DNA from: RYN-230 sp963814645
GTDB lineage: Bacteria > Actinomycetota > Actinomycetes > Streptosporangiales > Streptosporangiaceae
Direction: 5' to 3'
Assembly (NCBI GenBank): GCA_963814645.1
Contig: CAWFDX010000015.1
Location: forward strand, 124,001 to 188,000
Length of the DNA: 64,000 nucleotides
Part shown: positions 44,186 through 51,803 of the stretch, one piece after another
Layout: each line of letters starts with the position of its first letter
Numbering within the stretch: position 1 is the stretch's first letter
Program-made: the position numbers and the translations under genes
The notes under the pieces: generated by a model
The model's input: the letters and a program-made list of their open reading frames with translations, nothing else
Told to the model about the DNA's origin: nothing
Databases searched by the model: none

Positions 44186-45529
44186 GTGCCTGTCCGAGTA
44201 TCGCCTACTGACCGTATCCGTCACCACATTGATGAGCTGTTCGCCGCGGAGCGTCCGCTGCCGGAGATCTTGGAGGAGGTGGCCCGGCTCGGCGCGCAGC
44301 TGCTGATGCAGGCTGCCCTCGAAGCGGAAGTCACCGAATTCCTGGGCCGGGACCGTTATCAGCGGGCCGCGGCCTGCGCTGAGGCCCGGCCCGGGTCGCG
44401 TAATGGGTACCGGGAGGTGACGGTCAAGAGCACCGCCGGGCCGGTGCAGCTATCGCGGCCGAAGCTGCGTGGCACCAGCGAGGCGTTCGCGTCCCGGCTG
44501 TTCGGCGTGCACGTGACGAAGACGCATGCGCTGGAGTCGCTGGTGATCGCCTCGTTCGTGCGCGGCCTGTCCGTCCGCGACGTCGAAGCCGCCCTCGCCG
44601 AGGCGCTGGGCGATCAGGCGGCGATCTCCAAGTTGACGGTGTCGTCGGTGTGCCAGCAGATCAAGGACGAGTACCAGGCGTGGGCGCAGCGGCGCCTGGA
44701 TGGCATCACGCTGGACTACCTGTTCCTGGACGCGAGCTTCTTCCGCATGCATCCCGGCTCCCCGGCCGAGCCGGTGCTGGCCGCCTGGGGCATCACCACC
44801 GATGGCAAGCCCGCGTTCATCGGCCTGGCCCCGGGCACCGGCGAGTCCGCCGACGCCTGGACAGCCTTCCTCGCCGACCTCAAGGACCGCGGCCTGGCCT
44901 CCCCGCTGCTGGTCATCTCGGACGGGGCCCCGGGCCTGATCGCCGCGATCGAGCAGGCCTACCCGAAGGCCCTGCGCCAGGGCTGTCTCGTTCACCGCGC
45001 CAGGAATGTCCTGGCGAAAGTCCCGGCCGGGATGCAGGCCGAGATCAAGGACGCCTACTGGAAGCTCTTCGACACCGAGGGCCACAAGACCCCGCCCGGG
45101 CCCCGGCTGGTGGAACTCATCGACGCGCGGATCGCCGAGATGGCCGCGAAATACCAGGCCACGTACCCGTCGGCGATGAAGTGCCTGACCACCGACCAGG
45201 CCGGGCTGACCGCCTACCTGCGGTTCCCTGCCGAGCACCACCAGCGGGTCCGGCATTCGAACTTCATCGAGCGGACCTTCGGGGAGACCCGCCGCCGGAC
45301 CAAGGTCATCGGCCGGCTGCCCGGCGAGACCAGCTGCCTCACCCTCGTGTGGGCCGTGCTGGACCGCGCCTCCACAGGCTGGCGCGGGTTCACCATGACC
45401 GCTGACGGGCTCCGGCTGCTGCAGGACCTGCGCCGCTCGCTGCTCGACCCGCCCCGCCAGCTGAGGCCACACACCATCACCACCAGCCAGCCCGCCGACG
45501 GGCCCGAAACTGTCAGCACCGTCGCCTAA
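44186..45529 (+). CDS. IS256 family transposase
   Basis: A 447-residue protein with the same length and motif order as the copy 1 transposase: FLGRDRYQRAAAC, NGYREVTVKSTAGPVQ, SLVIASFVRGLSVRDVE, YLFLDASFFRMHPG, LLVISDGAPGL, HRARNVLAKVPAG, NFIERTFGETRRR. Catalytic Asp, Asp and Glu are all present. Many scattered differences from copy 1 show that the two elements are distinct members, not recent copies of one another. The gene itself is intact although the element right end is interrupted. Confidence 0.95.
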   Translation: MPVRVSPTDRIRHHIDELFAAERPLPEILEEVARLGAQLLMQAALEAEVTEFLGRDRYQRAAACAEARPGSRNGYREVTVKSTAGPVQLSRPKLRGTSEAFASRLFGVHVTKTHALESLVIASFVRGLSVRDVEAALAEALGDQAAISKLTVSSVCQQIKDEYQAWAQRRLDGITLDYLFLDASFFRMHPGSPAEPVLAAWGITTDGKPAFIGLAPGTGESADAWTAFLADLKDRGLASPLLVISDGAPGLIAAIEQAYPKALRQGCLVHRARNVLAKVPAGMQAEIKDAYWKLFDTEGHKTPPGPRLVELIDARIAEMAAKYQATYPSAMKCLTTDQAGLTAYLRFPAEHHQRVRHSNFIERTFGETRRRTKVIGRLPGETSCLTLVWAVLDRASTGWRGFTMTADGLRLLQDLRRSLLDPPRQLRPHTITTSQPADGPETVSTVA

Positions 45530-45578
45530 CCTGATCACCGAAGCCGGGAACCACGCCCGTCATTTACACCGGAATCCG

Positions 45579-47202
45579 GGCTCTGTCGCACTTTCGGTGG
45601 TGGCAGGTTGTGCTGATGTGTCACGATCGGTCATGATTGACGTGACTGAGCTTGTGAGGACTGTGTTCTCTGGGTTGTCTGCCCTGGTCATCGAGGATGT
45701 CGAGGACGCGGGCGAGATGATCTGCGTGCGGGCGAGGACCCGGGACGTGGCCGTGGCCTGCCCGGGGTGCGGCACCGAAACGGCCCGCGTGCATGAATAC
45801 CGCGAGCGGACAGCGGCGGACGTTCCCGTTGATGGCCGCCGCGTCCTGGTCCGGGTGCGGGTCCGCCGTATGCGCTGCCCGGCGCTGGAGTGCAGGGTGC
45901 AGACCTTCCGCGAGCAGGTCCCGGGCGTCCTGGACCGTTACCAGCGGCGCATCTCACGGCTGACGGCCCAGGTCAGCGCAGTGGCGCGCGAGTTAGCGGG
46001 CAGGGCGTCGGCGCGGCTGCTGCCGGCACTGGGCATCATGGTCTGCCGGCATACCGCGCTGCGGGTCCTCCTCAAGATCCCCCTGCCCGGGATGACGGTG
46101 CCGCGGGTGCTGGGGATCGACGACTTCGCGCTGCGCCGCGGCAGCGTCTACGCGACCGTGCTCATCGACGCCGAGACCGGCCGCCGCGCCGACGTCATCC
46201 CCGGCCGCACCGCCGACGTCACTGAGAAGTGGCTGAAAGACCATCCCGGCGTCGAGGTCGTGTGCCGTGACGGGTCGGGGGCTTACGGCGAGGCCGTCCG
46301 CCAGGCACTGCCCTCGGCGGTCCAGGTCGGCGATCGCTGGCACTTGTGGCACGGCCTCGGCGAGGCCGTCCGGAAGGAGGTCGCGGCGCACTCCGCCTGC
46401 TGGGCGAAGGGCATGCCCCTGCAGGAAGGCAGGCGGGCCGCCACCACTTTGGAGCGCTGGCAGCAGGTCCATGAGCTGCGTGCCCGGAACGTGGGCCTGC
46501 TCGAGTGCGCCCGCCGCCTGAACCTCTCGCTCAACACCGTCAAGCGCTACGACCGGGCCAGCGAGCCGGAGCGGCTGCAGCGCGCCCCGAAGTACCGGCC
46601 CACCCTCGTTGACCCCCACCGCGGCTACCTCCGCAAGCGCCGGGCCGAAGAGCCCGGCGTCCCGGTCCAGCAACTGCTGCGCGAGATCCGCGAGCGCGGC
46701 TACCAGGGCAGCTCCAACCTCCTTGTCCGCTACATCAACCAGGGCCGCCTGGACAGCGACCGCCCGCACCTGTCACCCCGCCGGGCAGCCCGCACCCTGC
46801 TCACCAGGCCGGACCGCCTCACCCCCGGCCAGCAAGAGACGCTCGCCGGCCTCGAAGGCGCATGCCCGGAGATGACCGCCCTGGCCGGGCTGATCCGCTC
46901 CTTCGCCGCCCTGCTGGCTCCCCGCCCGGGCAACGACGCCAGGCTCAGGCAGTGGATCGCCGGCGCACGCGATGCGGACCTGCCTCACGTGCACTCTTTC
47001 AGCCGCGGCCTGGACCTGGACATCCAGGCCGCCACGGCCGCGGTCACGATGCCGCACCACAACGGGCGCACCGAAGGCGTCAACACCAAGACCAAGATGA
47101 TCAAAAGGCAGATGTACGGCCGCGCAGGATTCCAGCTCCTCCGCCACCGGATCCTCCTCGGGTGAGAATACGATCCGTCACCACCGAAAGTGCGACAGAG
47201 CC
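45579..47202 (+). mobile_element. ISL3-family insertion sequence with 8-bp target duplication
   Basis: A 1,624-bp element with perfect 24-bp inverted repeats starting GGCTCTGTCGCACTTTCG. Target duplications GGAATCCG lie at 45571-45578 and 47203-47210. It is inserted in the right terminal repeat of IS256 copy 2. Confidence 0.93.
45633..47165 (+). CDS. ISL3 family transposase
   Basis: About 510 residues from ATG 45633 (the frame is open from 45597). The N-terminal zinc-finger region CPGCGTETARVHEY, then RVRRMRCPALECRVQTF, precedes the catalytic Asp in VLGIDDFALRRGSVYATV. The second Asp is in VVCRDGSGAYGEAV, followed by DRWHLWHGLGEAV. The catalytic Glu is in NGRTEGVNTKTKMIKRQMYGRAGF, written here only as its core TEGVNTKTK. 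The central HTH insertion (CARRLNLSLNTVKRYDRA) is present. Complete and probably functional. Confidence 0.94.
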   Translation: MIDVTELVRTVFSGLSALVIEDVEDAGEMICVRARTRDVAVACPGCGTETARVHEYRERTAADVPVDGRRVLVRVRVRRMRCPALECRVQTFREQVPGVLDRYQRRISRLTAQVSAVARELAGRASARLLPALGIMVCRHTALRVLLKIPLPGMTVPRVLGIDDFALRRGSVYATVLIDAETGRRADVIPGRTADVTEKWLKDHPGVEVVCRDGSGAYGEAVRQALPSAVQVGDRWHLWHGLGEAVRKEVAAHSACWAKGMPLQEGRRAATTLERWQQVHELRARNVGLLECARRLNLSLNTVKRYDRASEPERLQRAPKYRPTLVDPHRGYLRKRRAEEPGVPVQQLLREIRERGYQGSSNLLVRYINQGRLDSDRPHLSPRRAARTLLTRPDRLTPGQQETLAGLEGACPEMTALAGLIRSFAALLAPRPGNDARLRQWIAGARDADLPHVHSFSRGLDLDIQAATAAVTMPHHNGRTEGVNTKTKMIKRQMYGRAGFQLLRHRILLG

Positions 47203-47219
47203 GGAATCCGGACGCCACC

Positions 47220-47571
47220 GCTGCAGCACGCTGCTGGCATCAGTGCGGGTGACACTGCGGCGCTCGGCATCGAGGTGACCAAGGATTGGCCAGAACCGAG
47301 CGTGCCCCAGGATCTTGCGACAGCTCTGGCAGCTGCCCCGCAGAAGATCCAGAAAATGTGGGACAAGATCACCCCGATGGCGCGCTGGGAATGGGTGCGC
47401 TGGGTCAACGCCACGCAGAACCCTGACACGCGCCGACGACGGGTCGAGGTGAGCATCTCGAAGATGCAGAACGGGAAGAGGCGCCCCTGCTGTTTCAACC
47501 TCGCTGCATGCACCGACCCGGACCTGTCGAAGAACGGCAGGCTCCTCGAGCCAGCCGACGACCACCCCTGA
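47220..47571 (+). pseudogene. YdeI/OmpD-associated-type protein, 5'-truncated by IS256 copy 2
   Basis: The frame is open right from the element edge (AAGISAGDTAALGIEV), which looks like the end of a DUF1905 domain. VPQDLATALAAAPQ and the YdeI-type region WDKITPMARWEWVRWVNATQ and RRRVEVSISKMQNGKRRPC follow. Intact relatives have about 60-70 more N-terminal residues, lost here. GTG 47275 could give a shortened 98-residue protein, but function is doubtful. Confidence 0.75.
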
Positions 47572-47599
47572 CCGGCGGTTCCTTCTAGGTCGAGATGCC

Positions 47600-47902
47600 T
47601 TAGTGCAGGAGGCCACGGGGCTAGGGTCCTGGCTCCCGGACATGCCCGCAGCGAGTGAGTGTCCCAGAGGCGTGCGAATCGCAGGCGTGATCGCGGTTCC
47701 CTGCAGCCGTTTCTGCATCCGTGCTGCGACATCCTCGACGGCGGTGCGCGCTGCGGCTCCCCGGTCAGCGACCACCATCGTCCGGATCTCGCCGGTGGCA
47801 TCCACGGCCCAGGAGCCGATGACTCGCCGTCCCACCACAGAGTCGGCCCGATGTTGCCCCGGTTGTCGAACACTTGGTGCTGCGGGATGCCGAAGAACCA
47901 GT
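47600..47902 (-). pseudogene. C-terminal remnant of an AlkZ-like winged-helix DNA-binding protein
   Basis: Read on the minus strand: QHQVFDNRGNIGPTLWWDG, then after a one-base loss near 47,838 VIGSWAVDATGEIRTMVVA and TPAIRTPLGHSLAAG. This matches the C-terminal part of the AlkZ/YcaQ-like DNA glycosylase family common in actinomycetes. The N-terminal winged-helix domains are absent; the fragment starts abruptly where an aldehyde dehydrogenase scrap ends. Confidence 0.55.
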
Positions 47903-47997
47903 ATGCCGGCGCTGATGCCCTGGCGGAACCGGAACGCATCATGCGGGTCATTGGTATAGACGGCCGACGACAGGCCATAACCAGGCGTGCTAGCCAG
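47903..47997 (-). pseudogene. Aldehyde dehydrogenase gene scrap (duplicate of part of 52.0-52.1 kb)
   Basis: About 95 bp match 52021-52117 inside the aldehyde dehydrogenase gene with only about five differences, same orientation. Identity begins and ends sharply. It is too short to encode a domain. Confidence 0.8.
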
Positions 47998-48031
47998 CTG
48001 CTTCTGCGGCCATGAGCAACGGGACGGCTGG

Positions 48032-49459
48032 TCAGCCGGGCAGGGTGGGGGTGGTCCGGGCGTACCCGGTGGCGGTCTCGAATGCGGCCGCGATGCTGAG
48101 CAGGTGCCAGTCGGCGCGGCGGCGGCCGACCAGTTGCAACCCGACCGGCAGGCCGTCTGGGGTGAACCCAGCCGGTACCGAGATCGCGGGCAGCCCGGTC
48201 ACTGAGATCAGGTACGCGGACCTCATCCAGTCCAGGTAGGTTTCCTGCGGCACGCCGTCGATCTCGTGTACCCAGTCCAGGTCCACTGCGAACGGAGGCA
48301 CCTGGCTCACCGGGCAGGCCAGGACATCGAATTCGGTGAAAAACGCACTGATCCGTTCGGCCAGCGCGGCCCACAGGATGGTGGCCCGGCTGAGGTCAGC
48401 CACGGTCAGTTCCAGCCCGCGTTCGGTGTTCCAGGCCACGTTCGGGCCGAGGCTGCCGGGGTCGGCGCGCAGCAGTGGGCCGAACCCGGTGGCGAACCGC
48501 AGCGCCCGCCAGGTCCGGAATACCTCGTCTGCGCCGGCCAGATCGGGGGTCGCGTCGCTGACCTGGCAGCCTAGATCGGCCAGCACTGTGCGGGCTGGGG
48601 CAAGCGTGGCCCGGACCGCGTGCTCGACCGGCAGGCCAAGGTCTGCGCTCCACGCCACCCGAAGCCCGCTCGGGTCCTGGGCCAGTAGCCGCCGCACGTC
48701 GCCTGGTTCGGCTAGCTGGGGCGGCGGTGCGTCCAGGGCGAGGGCCGCCCGCGGGTCCGGCCCGGACTGGACCGCGAGCAGCAGTGCAGCGTCCGCGACG
48801 GTCCGGGCCATCGGCCCCGCAACACCGAGGGTGTCGGCCGGGTCGGTGACCGGCCACCGGGGTACCCGGCCTGGCGAGGGCCGCAAGCCGACCACGTTGC
48901 AGAAACTGGCCGGATTGCGCAACGATCCGCCGAGGTCGCTGCCATCGGCCAGGCAGATCATCCGCGCGGCGAGCGCCGCGGCCGCCCCTCCGCTGCTGCC
49001 GCCCGCGCTGCGGCTCAGGTCATAGGGGTTGCGGGTGGCACCGAATACCCGGTTCACCGTGTGCGAGCCCGCGCCGAACTCGGGCACGTTGGTCTTACCG
49101 AGACTGATCGCGCCGGCGGCCGACATCCGGCTCACCACCAACTCGTCCCGTTCGGGCACGTGTTCCGCGAACAATGGCGACCCGTATGTGGTGCGGACTC
49201 CGGCCGTATCCACGAGATCCTTGTGCGCGACCGGCAGCCCGTGCAGCAAACCCGGCCTCTCGCCCCGCGCCAGGGCCTGGTCCGCAGCCGCCGCTTTCGT
49301 CATGGCCTGCTCGAAACAGCGGGTGACCACCGCATTCACGGCCCCATCGGCCGCTTCGATCCGCCCGATGTGGGCCGCGATTACTTCCCGCGCGGAGACA
49401 TCCCGGCTGCGCAGCATCCCGGCCAGCGTGACCGCGTCGTTCTCCCACAGGGCCGCCAC
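48032..49459 (-). CDS. Amidase (amidase signature family)
   Basis: A 475-residue protein. The Ser-cisSer-Lys triad is visible: Lys in GLLHGLPVAHKDLVDTAG (about residue 79), and the Ser residues in SRSAGGSSGGAAAALAARM and DLGGSLRNPASFCNVVGLRP. Family members hydrolyse carboxylic amides to acid plus ammonia; the exact substrate varies widely. The C-terminal domain (ACPVSQVPPFAVDLDW, TGLPAISVPAGFTPDGLPVGLQ) is complete. A 160-bp relic of a closely related amidase gene lies at 12.4 kb. The gene stands alone, divergent from the small winged-helix gene. Confidence 0.9.
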   Translation of the reverse strand: MAALWENDAVTLAGMLRSRDVSAREVIAAHIGRIEAADGAVNAVVTRCFEQAMTKAAAADQALARGERPGLLHGLPVAHKDLVDTAGVRTTYGSPLFAEHVPERDELVVSRMSAAGAISLGKTNVPEFGAGSHTVNRVFGATRNPYDLSRSAGGSSGGAAAALAARMICLADGSDLGGSLRNPASFCNVVGLRPSPGRVPRWPVTDPADTLGVAGPMARTVADAALLLAVQSGPDPRAALALDAPPPQLAEPGDVRRLLAQDPSGLRVAWSADLGLPVEHAVRATLAPARTVLADLGCQVSDATPDLAGADEVFRTWRALRFATGFGPLLRADPGSLGPNVAWNTERGLELTVADLSRATILWAALAERISAFFTEFDVLACPVSQVPPFAVDLDWVHEIDGVPQETYLDWMRSAYLISVTGLPAISVPAGFTPDGLPVGLQLVGRRRADWHLLSIAAAFETATGYARTTPTLPG

Positions 49460-49587
49460 CAGGAAAGCCTAACCAGCCCCGCAATCCAGCCAGACACCTC
49501 TACCGCTTCTGCCGAAAGAGGGCGTTGCGCCCCCGCAGGCCTGCCTCTGAGGGCTGTCTTCACGGCTACGTTCGCACCAAAAAACTA

Positions 49588-49609
49588 GCAATAGATTTCT
49601 AGAAACGAT
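49588..49609. promoter_or_regulatory. GCAA...TTTCTAGAAA motif upstream of the winged-helix gene (site A)
   Basis: Contains the perfect palindrome TTTCTAGAAA. A TATGAT -10-like hexamer follows at 49611-49616, only 11 bp before the GTG start at 49628, so the transcript would be nearly leaderless. The motif overlaps the promoter spacer, a natural operator position. Two similar sites lie at 50232 and 50641. Confidence 0.6.
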
Positions 49610-49627
49610 CTATGATACTTTGCCGAC

Positions 49628-49927
49628 GTGGTGGACTGGAGCTTCTTGACCAACCACGCCCGGGTGTTGCTGTGCATCGCCGACGACCCGGGCGTACGGC
49701 TGCGCGACATCGCGGCCAGGGTGGGCATCACCGAGCGCGGCGCCTACGGCATCGTCACCGACCTCACCAACGCCGGGTACGTCGTGAAGGAGAGGGACGG
49801 CCGCCGGAATCGCTACCAGATTCAGGAGCACCTGCCGCTGCCGGAAACCGACGGCCGGGAACGCACCATCGGCGAAGTGCTGGCCGTCCTGGCCCACGCC
49901 GACCCCGGTGACGAAGCGACCGCATAG
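49628..49927 (+). CDS. Small winged helix-turn-helix transcriptional regulator
   Basis: A 99-residue protein from GTG 49628. It has FLTNHARVLLCIADDPGVRL, a recognition helix region ITERGAYGIVTDLTNAGYV, and the wing VKERDGRRNRYQI. The C-terminal helix is TIGEVLAVLAHAD. This is the MarR/ArsR-like winged-helix type found alone in many actinomycetes. A likely autoregulatory site lies at 49588-49609. A 21-codon fragment of a similar gene is at 50263, preceded by the same motif, which suggests an old duplication. Confidence 0.82.
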   Translation: MVDWSFLTNHARVLLCIADDPGVRLRDIAARVGITERGAYGIVTDLTNAGYVVKERDGRRNRYQIQEHLPLPETDGRERTIGEVLAVLAHADPGDEATA

Positions 49928-49960
49928 CTCCTAACTTCCGGATGGTGGCGCACCCGCCTG

Positions 49961-50056
49961 TCAGCCGGCCGGGGTGCTGATTGCGTACTGGTGGATCTTG
50001 CGGTAGATCGTCGCCCGGGACATGCCCAGTGATTGAGCCGCTTCCACGTCCGCTTG
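49961..50056 (-). pseudogene. Fis-type HTH remnant (C-terminus of a regulator)
   Basis: About 31 codons encode VEAAQSLGMSRATIYRKIHQ and a stop, the typical Fis/NtrC-type C-terminal helix-turn-helix, as at the end of GAF-domain activators. The rest of the protein is missing; sequence upstream belongs to a different remnant. Confidence 0.6.
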
Positions 50057-50059
50057 CCA

Positions 50060-50200
50060 TAGGCACCGACAGCCTCAGCCGGATACGCGGCACTGCGAGT
50101 GCTATGACCACGGCGATGGCGATGGCCAGGCCGTAGGCGTGCGCTCCTCCGGTAGCCCCGGGTAGCTGGCCGCCCTTGGCGGCTGAGGCCCCGGTACCTG
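50060..50200 (-). pseudogene. C-terminal remnant of an MFS-type transporter
   Basis: A last transmembrane helix followed by a basic tail (AYGLAIAIAVVIALAVPRIR) in one frame. It looks like the end of a drug-efflux MFS protein. Only this helix remains. Tentative. Confidence 0.35.
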
Positions 50201-50231
50201 TCTTGCACGCTACGCCCGCACCAGAAAACTA

Positions 50232-50253
50232 GCAACTAATTTCCAGAATTGGT
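50232..50253. promoter_or_regulatory. GCAA...TTTCCAGAA motif (site B)
   Basis: Similar to site A, with the preceding AGAAAACTA block also shared (by eye 17 of 22 in the core). It precedes the 21-codon winged-helix fragment at 50263. Confidence 0.5.
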
Positions 50254-50262
50254 GGCCTATTG

Positions 50263-50328
50263 ATGGTGGCGAACCGGGCCGTCACCGACCTGGCCGAGAC
50301 GGGCTGGGTCGTCAAGCGTGACAGGTGA
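50263..50328 (+). pseudogene. Fragment of a winged-helix regulator gene
   Basis: A 21-codon open frame (NRAVTDLAETGWVVKRDR, stop) resembling the recognition-helix and wing part of the 99-residue regulator at 49628. No N- or C-terminal parts remain. Confidence 0.5.
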
Positions 50329-50548
50329 TCTTCACGGCGTTACCGCACGACTCGTGCCGACCGAGAAAGGCGTGGACGAGCCGGCCGTAGCCGGTCTGGT
50401 TCTGCGTATACCGGGCGTCGGCCTGGCATCCGCCACACCGCAGGTGCGTGGTGCTGACCGTCGGCTGGCCGGCGGCTTTTGCCCGCAGCGGCGGGGCCGC
50501 GGCGGCGGCCAGCAGGCCGATCGGGGGTTCGACAAGGCCGATGGCCAC
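50312..50548 (-). CDS. Possible small protein with Cys/His cluster
   Basis: A 78-residue frame. The N-terminus is hydrophobic and Ala-rich (GLLAAAAAPPLRAKAAG). The C-terminal half has THLRCGGCQADARYTQNQ and HAFLGRHESCGNAV, a C-x2-C with later His and Cys that could bind zinc. No good ribosome site, and it overlaps remnants, so coding status is uncertain. Confidence 0.3.
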   Translation of the reverse strand: MAIGLVEPPIGLLAAAAAPPLRAKAAGQPTVSTTHLRCGGCQADARYTQNQTGYGRLVHAFLGRHESCGNAVKITCHA

Positions 50549-50640
50549 CGTGGACTCCTTGGTAGGCCCGGGAAGCAGTCATCCGCGACGGCTGCTCTCC
50601 GGTACCTGGTCCCCCACCGTACGTCCCGGAGTAGAAAGTG

Positions 50641-50662
50641 GCAATCAAATTCTAGAATGATG
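50641..50662. promoter_or_regulatory. GCAA...ATTCTAGAAT motif upstream of the sigma factor gene (site C)
   Basis: Perfect palindrome ATTCTAGAAT inside the motif, in the AT-rich leader about 95 bp before the sigma gene. Shares GCAAT and TTCTAGAA with site A. Confidence 0.5.
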
Positions 50663-50755
50663 TTACTTTAACTAGAGTGTCAGCGGACGTTCCTGCCAGC
50701 CCGGCCGGCCAGGCGGCGAGCCACCGCGGCGCGCTGCGGTTCAGCGATCGAACAG

Positions 50756-51754
50756 GTGATCGCGGTGGAGAGCGGGGAGGAGCCGTTGGTCTCCGGGAAT
50801 GACGACGGGGGCCTTCCCGCCGCCCAGGTGGCAGCAGGCGGCGCTACGGCCGACCCGGTCAAGGACTACCTCAAGCAGATCGGCAAGGTGGCGCTGCTCA
50901 GCGCGGAGCAGGAGGTGGAGCTGGCCAAGCGGATCGAGGCGGGCCTGTTCGCCGATCGCAAGCTCGCCGAGGGCAACGGGGCGCTGCGCCCCGGTCAGAG
51001 CACTGACCTTGAGCGGGTCGCCGAGGACGGCAGGAGGGCCAAGGACCACCTGGTGGAGGCCAACCTGCGGCTGGTGGTGGCGCTGGCCAGGCGGTATGCC
51101 GGCCAGGGGATGCTGTTCCTGGATCTGATCCAGGAGGGCAACCTGGGCCTGATCCGTGGCGTGGAGAAGTTCGACTACGCCAAGGGCTACAAGTTCTCCA
51201 CGTACGCCACCTGGTGGATCCGGCAGGCCATCACCCGGGCCATGGCCGACCAGGCCCGCACGATCCGGCTTCCGGCGTACATGGTCGAGACCGTCAGCAA
51301 GCTGGCCCGGGCGCGGCGGCAGATGCTGCAGGACCTGGGCCGCGAGCCCACCCCTGGGGAGCTCGCGGCCCAGCTGGACATGACCCCGGAAAGGGTCATC
51401 GAGGTGGAGAAGTACGCCCGCGTGCCAATCTCGCTGCACACGCCGCTCGGTGAGGACGGCGACAGCGAGTTGGGTGACCTGATCGAGGACTCTGAGGCGA
51501 TCCAGCCCGGCGAGGCGGTCAGCTTCATGCTGCTCCAGGAGGAGCTGCACTCGGTGCTGGACACGCTGCCTGAGCGGGAGGCCGGCGTGTTGTCCATGCG
51601 GTTCGGGCTGACCGACGGGCAGCCCAGGACCCTCGCCGAGATCGGCAAGGTCTACGGGGTCACCCGGGAGCGGATCCGGCAGATCGAGTCCAAAGCCATG
51701 TCCAAGCTGCGCCACCCATCCAGATCCAACGTCCTCCGCGATTACCTCGGCTAA
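50756..51754 (+). CDS. Group 2 (HrdB/SigA-like) RNA polymerase sigma factor
   Basis: A 332-residue protein from GTG 50756. Region 1.2 DPVKDYLKQIGKVALLSAEQE, region 2 NLRLVVALARRYAGQGMLFLDLIQEG and FSTYATWWIRQAITRAMADQ, region 3 RRQMLQDLGREPTPGELA, region 4 LREREAGVLSMRFG-type sequence and GVTRERIRQIESKAMSKLRH. The long acidic region 1.1 of the primary sigma is absent, which marks it as a non-essential group 2 factor of the HrdA/C/D or SigB type. It recognises promoters close to the primary consensus. An upstream motif (50641) is shared with the small regulator gene. Confidence 0.92.
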   Translation: MIAVESGEEPLVSGNDDGGLPAAQVAAGGATADPVKDYLKQIGKVALLSAEQEVELAKRIEAGLFADRKLAEGNGALRPGQSTDLERVAEDGRRAKDHLVEANLRLVVALARRYAGQGMLFLDLIQEGNLGLIRGVEKFDYAKGYKFSTYATWWIRQAITRAMADQARTIRLPAYMVETVSKLARARRQMLQDLGREPTPGELAAQLDMTPERVIEVEKYARVPISLHTPLGEDGDSELGDLIEDSEAIQPGEAVSFMLLQEELHSVLDTLPEREAGVLSMRFGLTDGQPRTLAEIGKVYGVTRERIRQIESKAMSKLRHPSRSNVLRDYLG

Positions 51755-51803
51755 CCCGGCCCACCTCCGCCAGCCCCCAGGACGTAACCAGCGACATGCA
51801 GTG

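Larger units (their letters stand above)
44097..47219 (+). mobile_element. IS256-family insertion sequence, copy 2, interrupted by an ISL3 element
   Basis: The left end begins GGTGACGTCC then GGTGTAAATGA. The right end is split by ISL3; removing ISL3 and one 8-bp repeat rejoins TTTACACC to GGAATCCGGACGCCACC, matching the terminal pattern of copy 1. Flanks (GAACTCTC left, GCTGCAGC right) do not match, so no target duplication is seen. Its right edge truncates a YdeI-like gene. Confidence 0.85.

Noticed and set aside
50741..51715. A 324-codon minus-strand frame opposite the sigma factor gene
   Set aside because: Shadow of the conserved sigma gene, composed of Gln/His/Leu runs without a family pattern.
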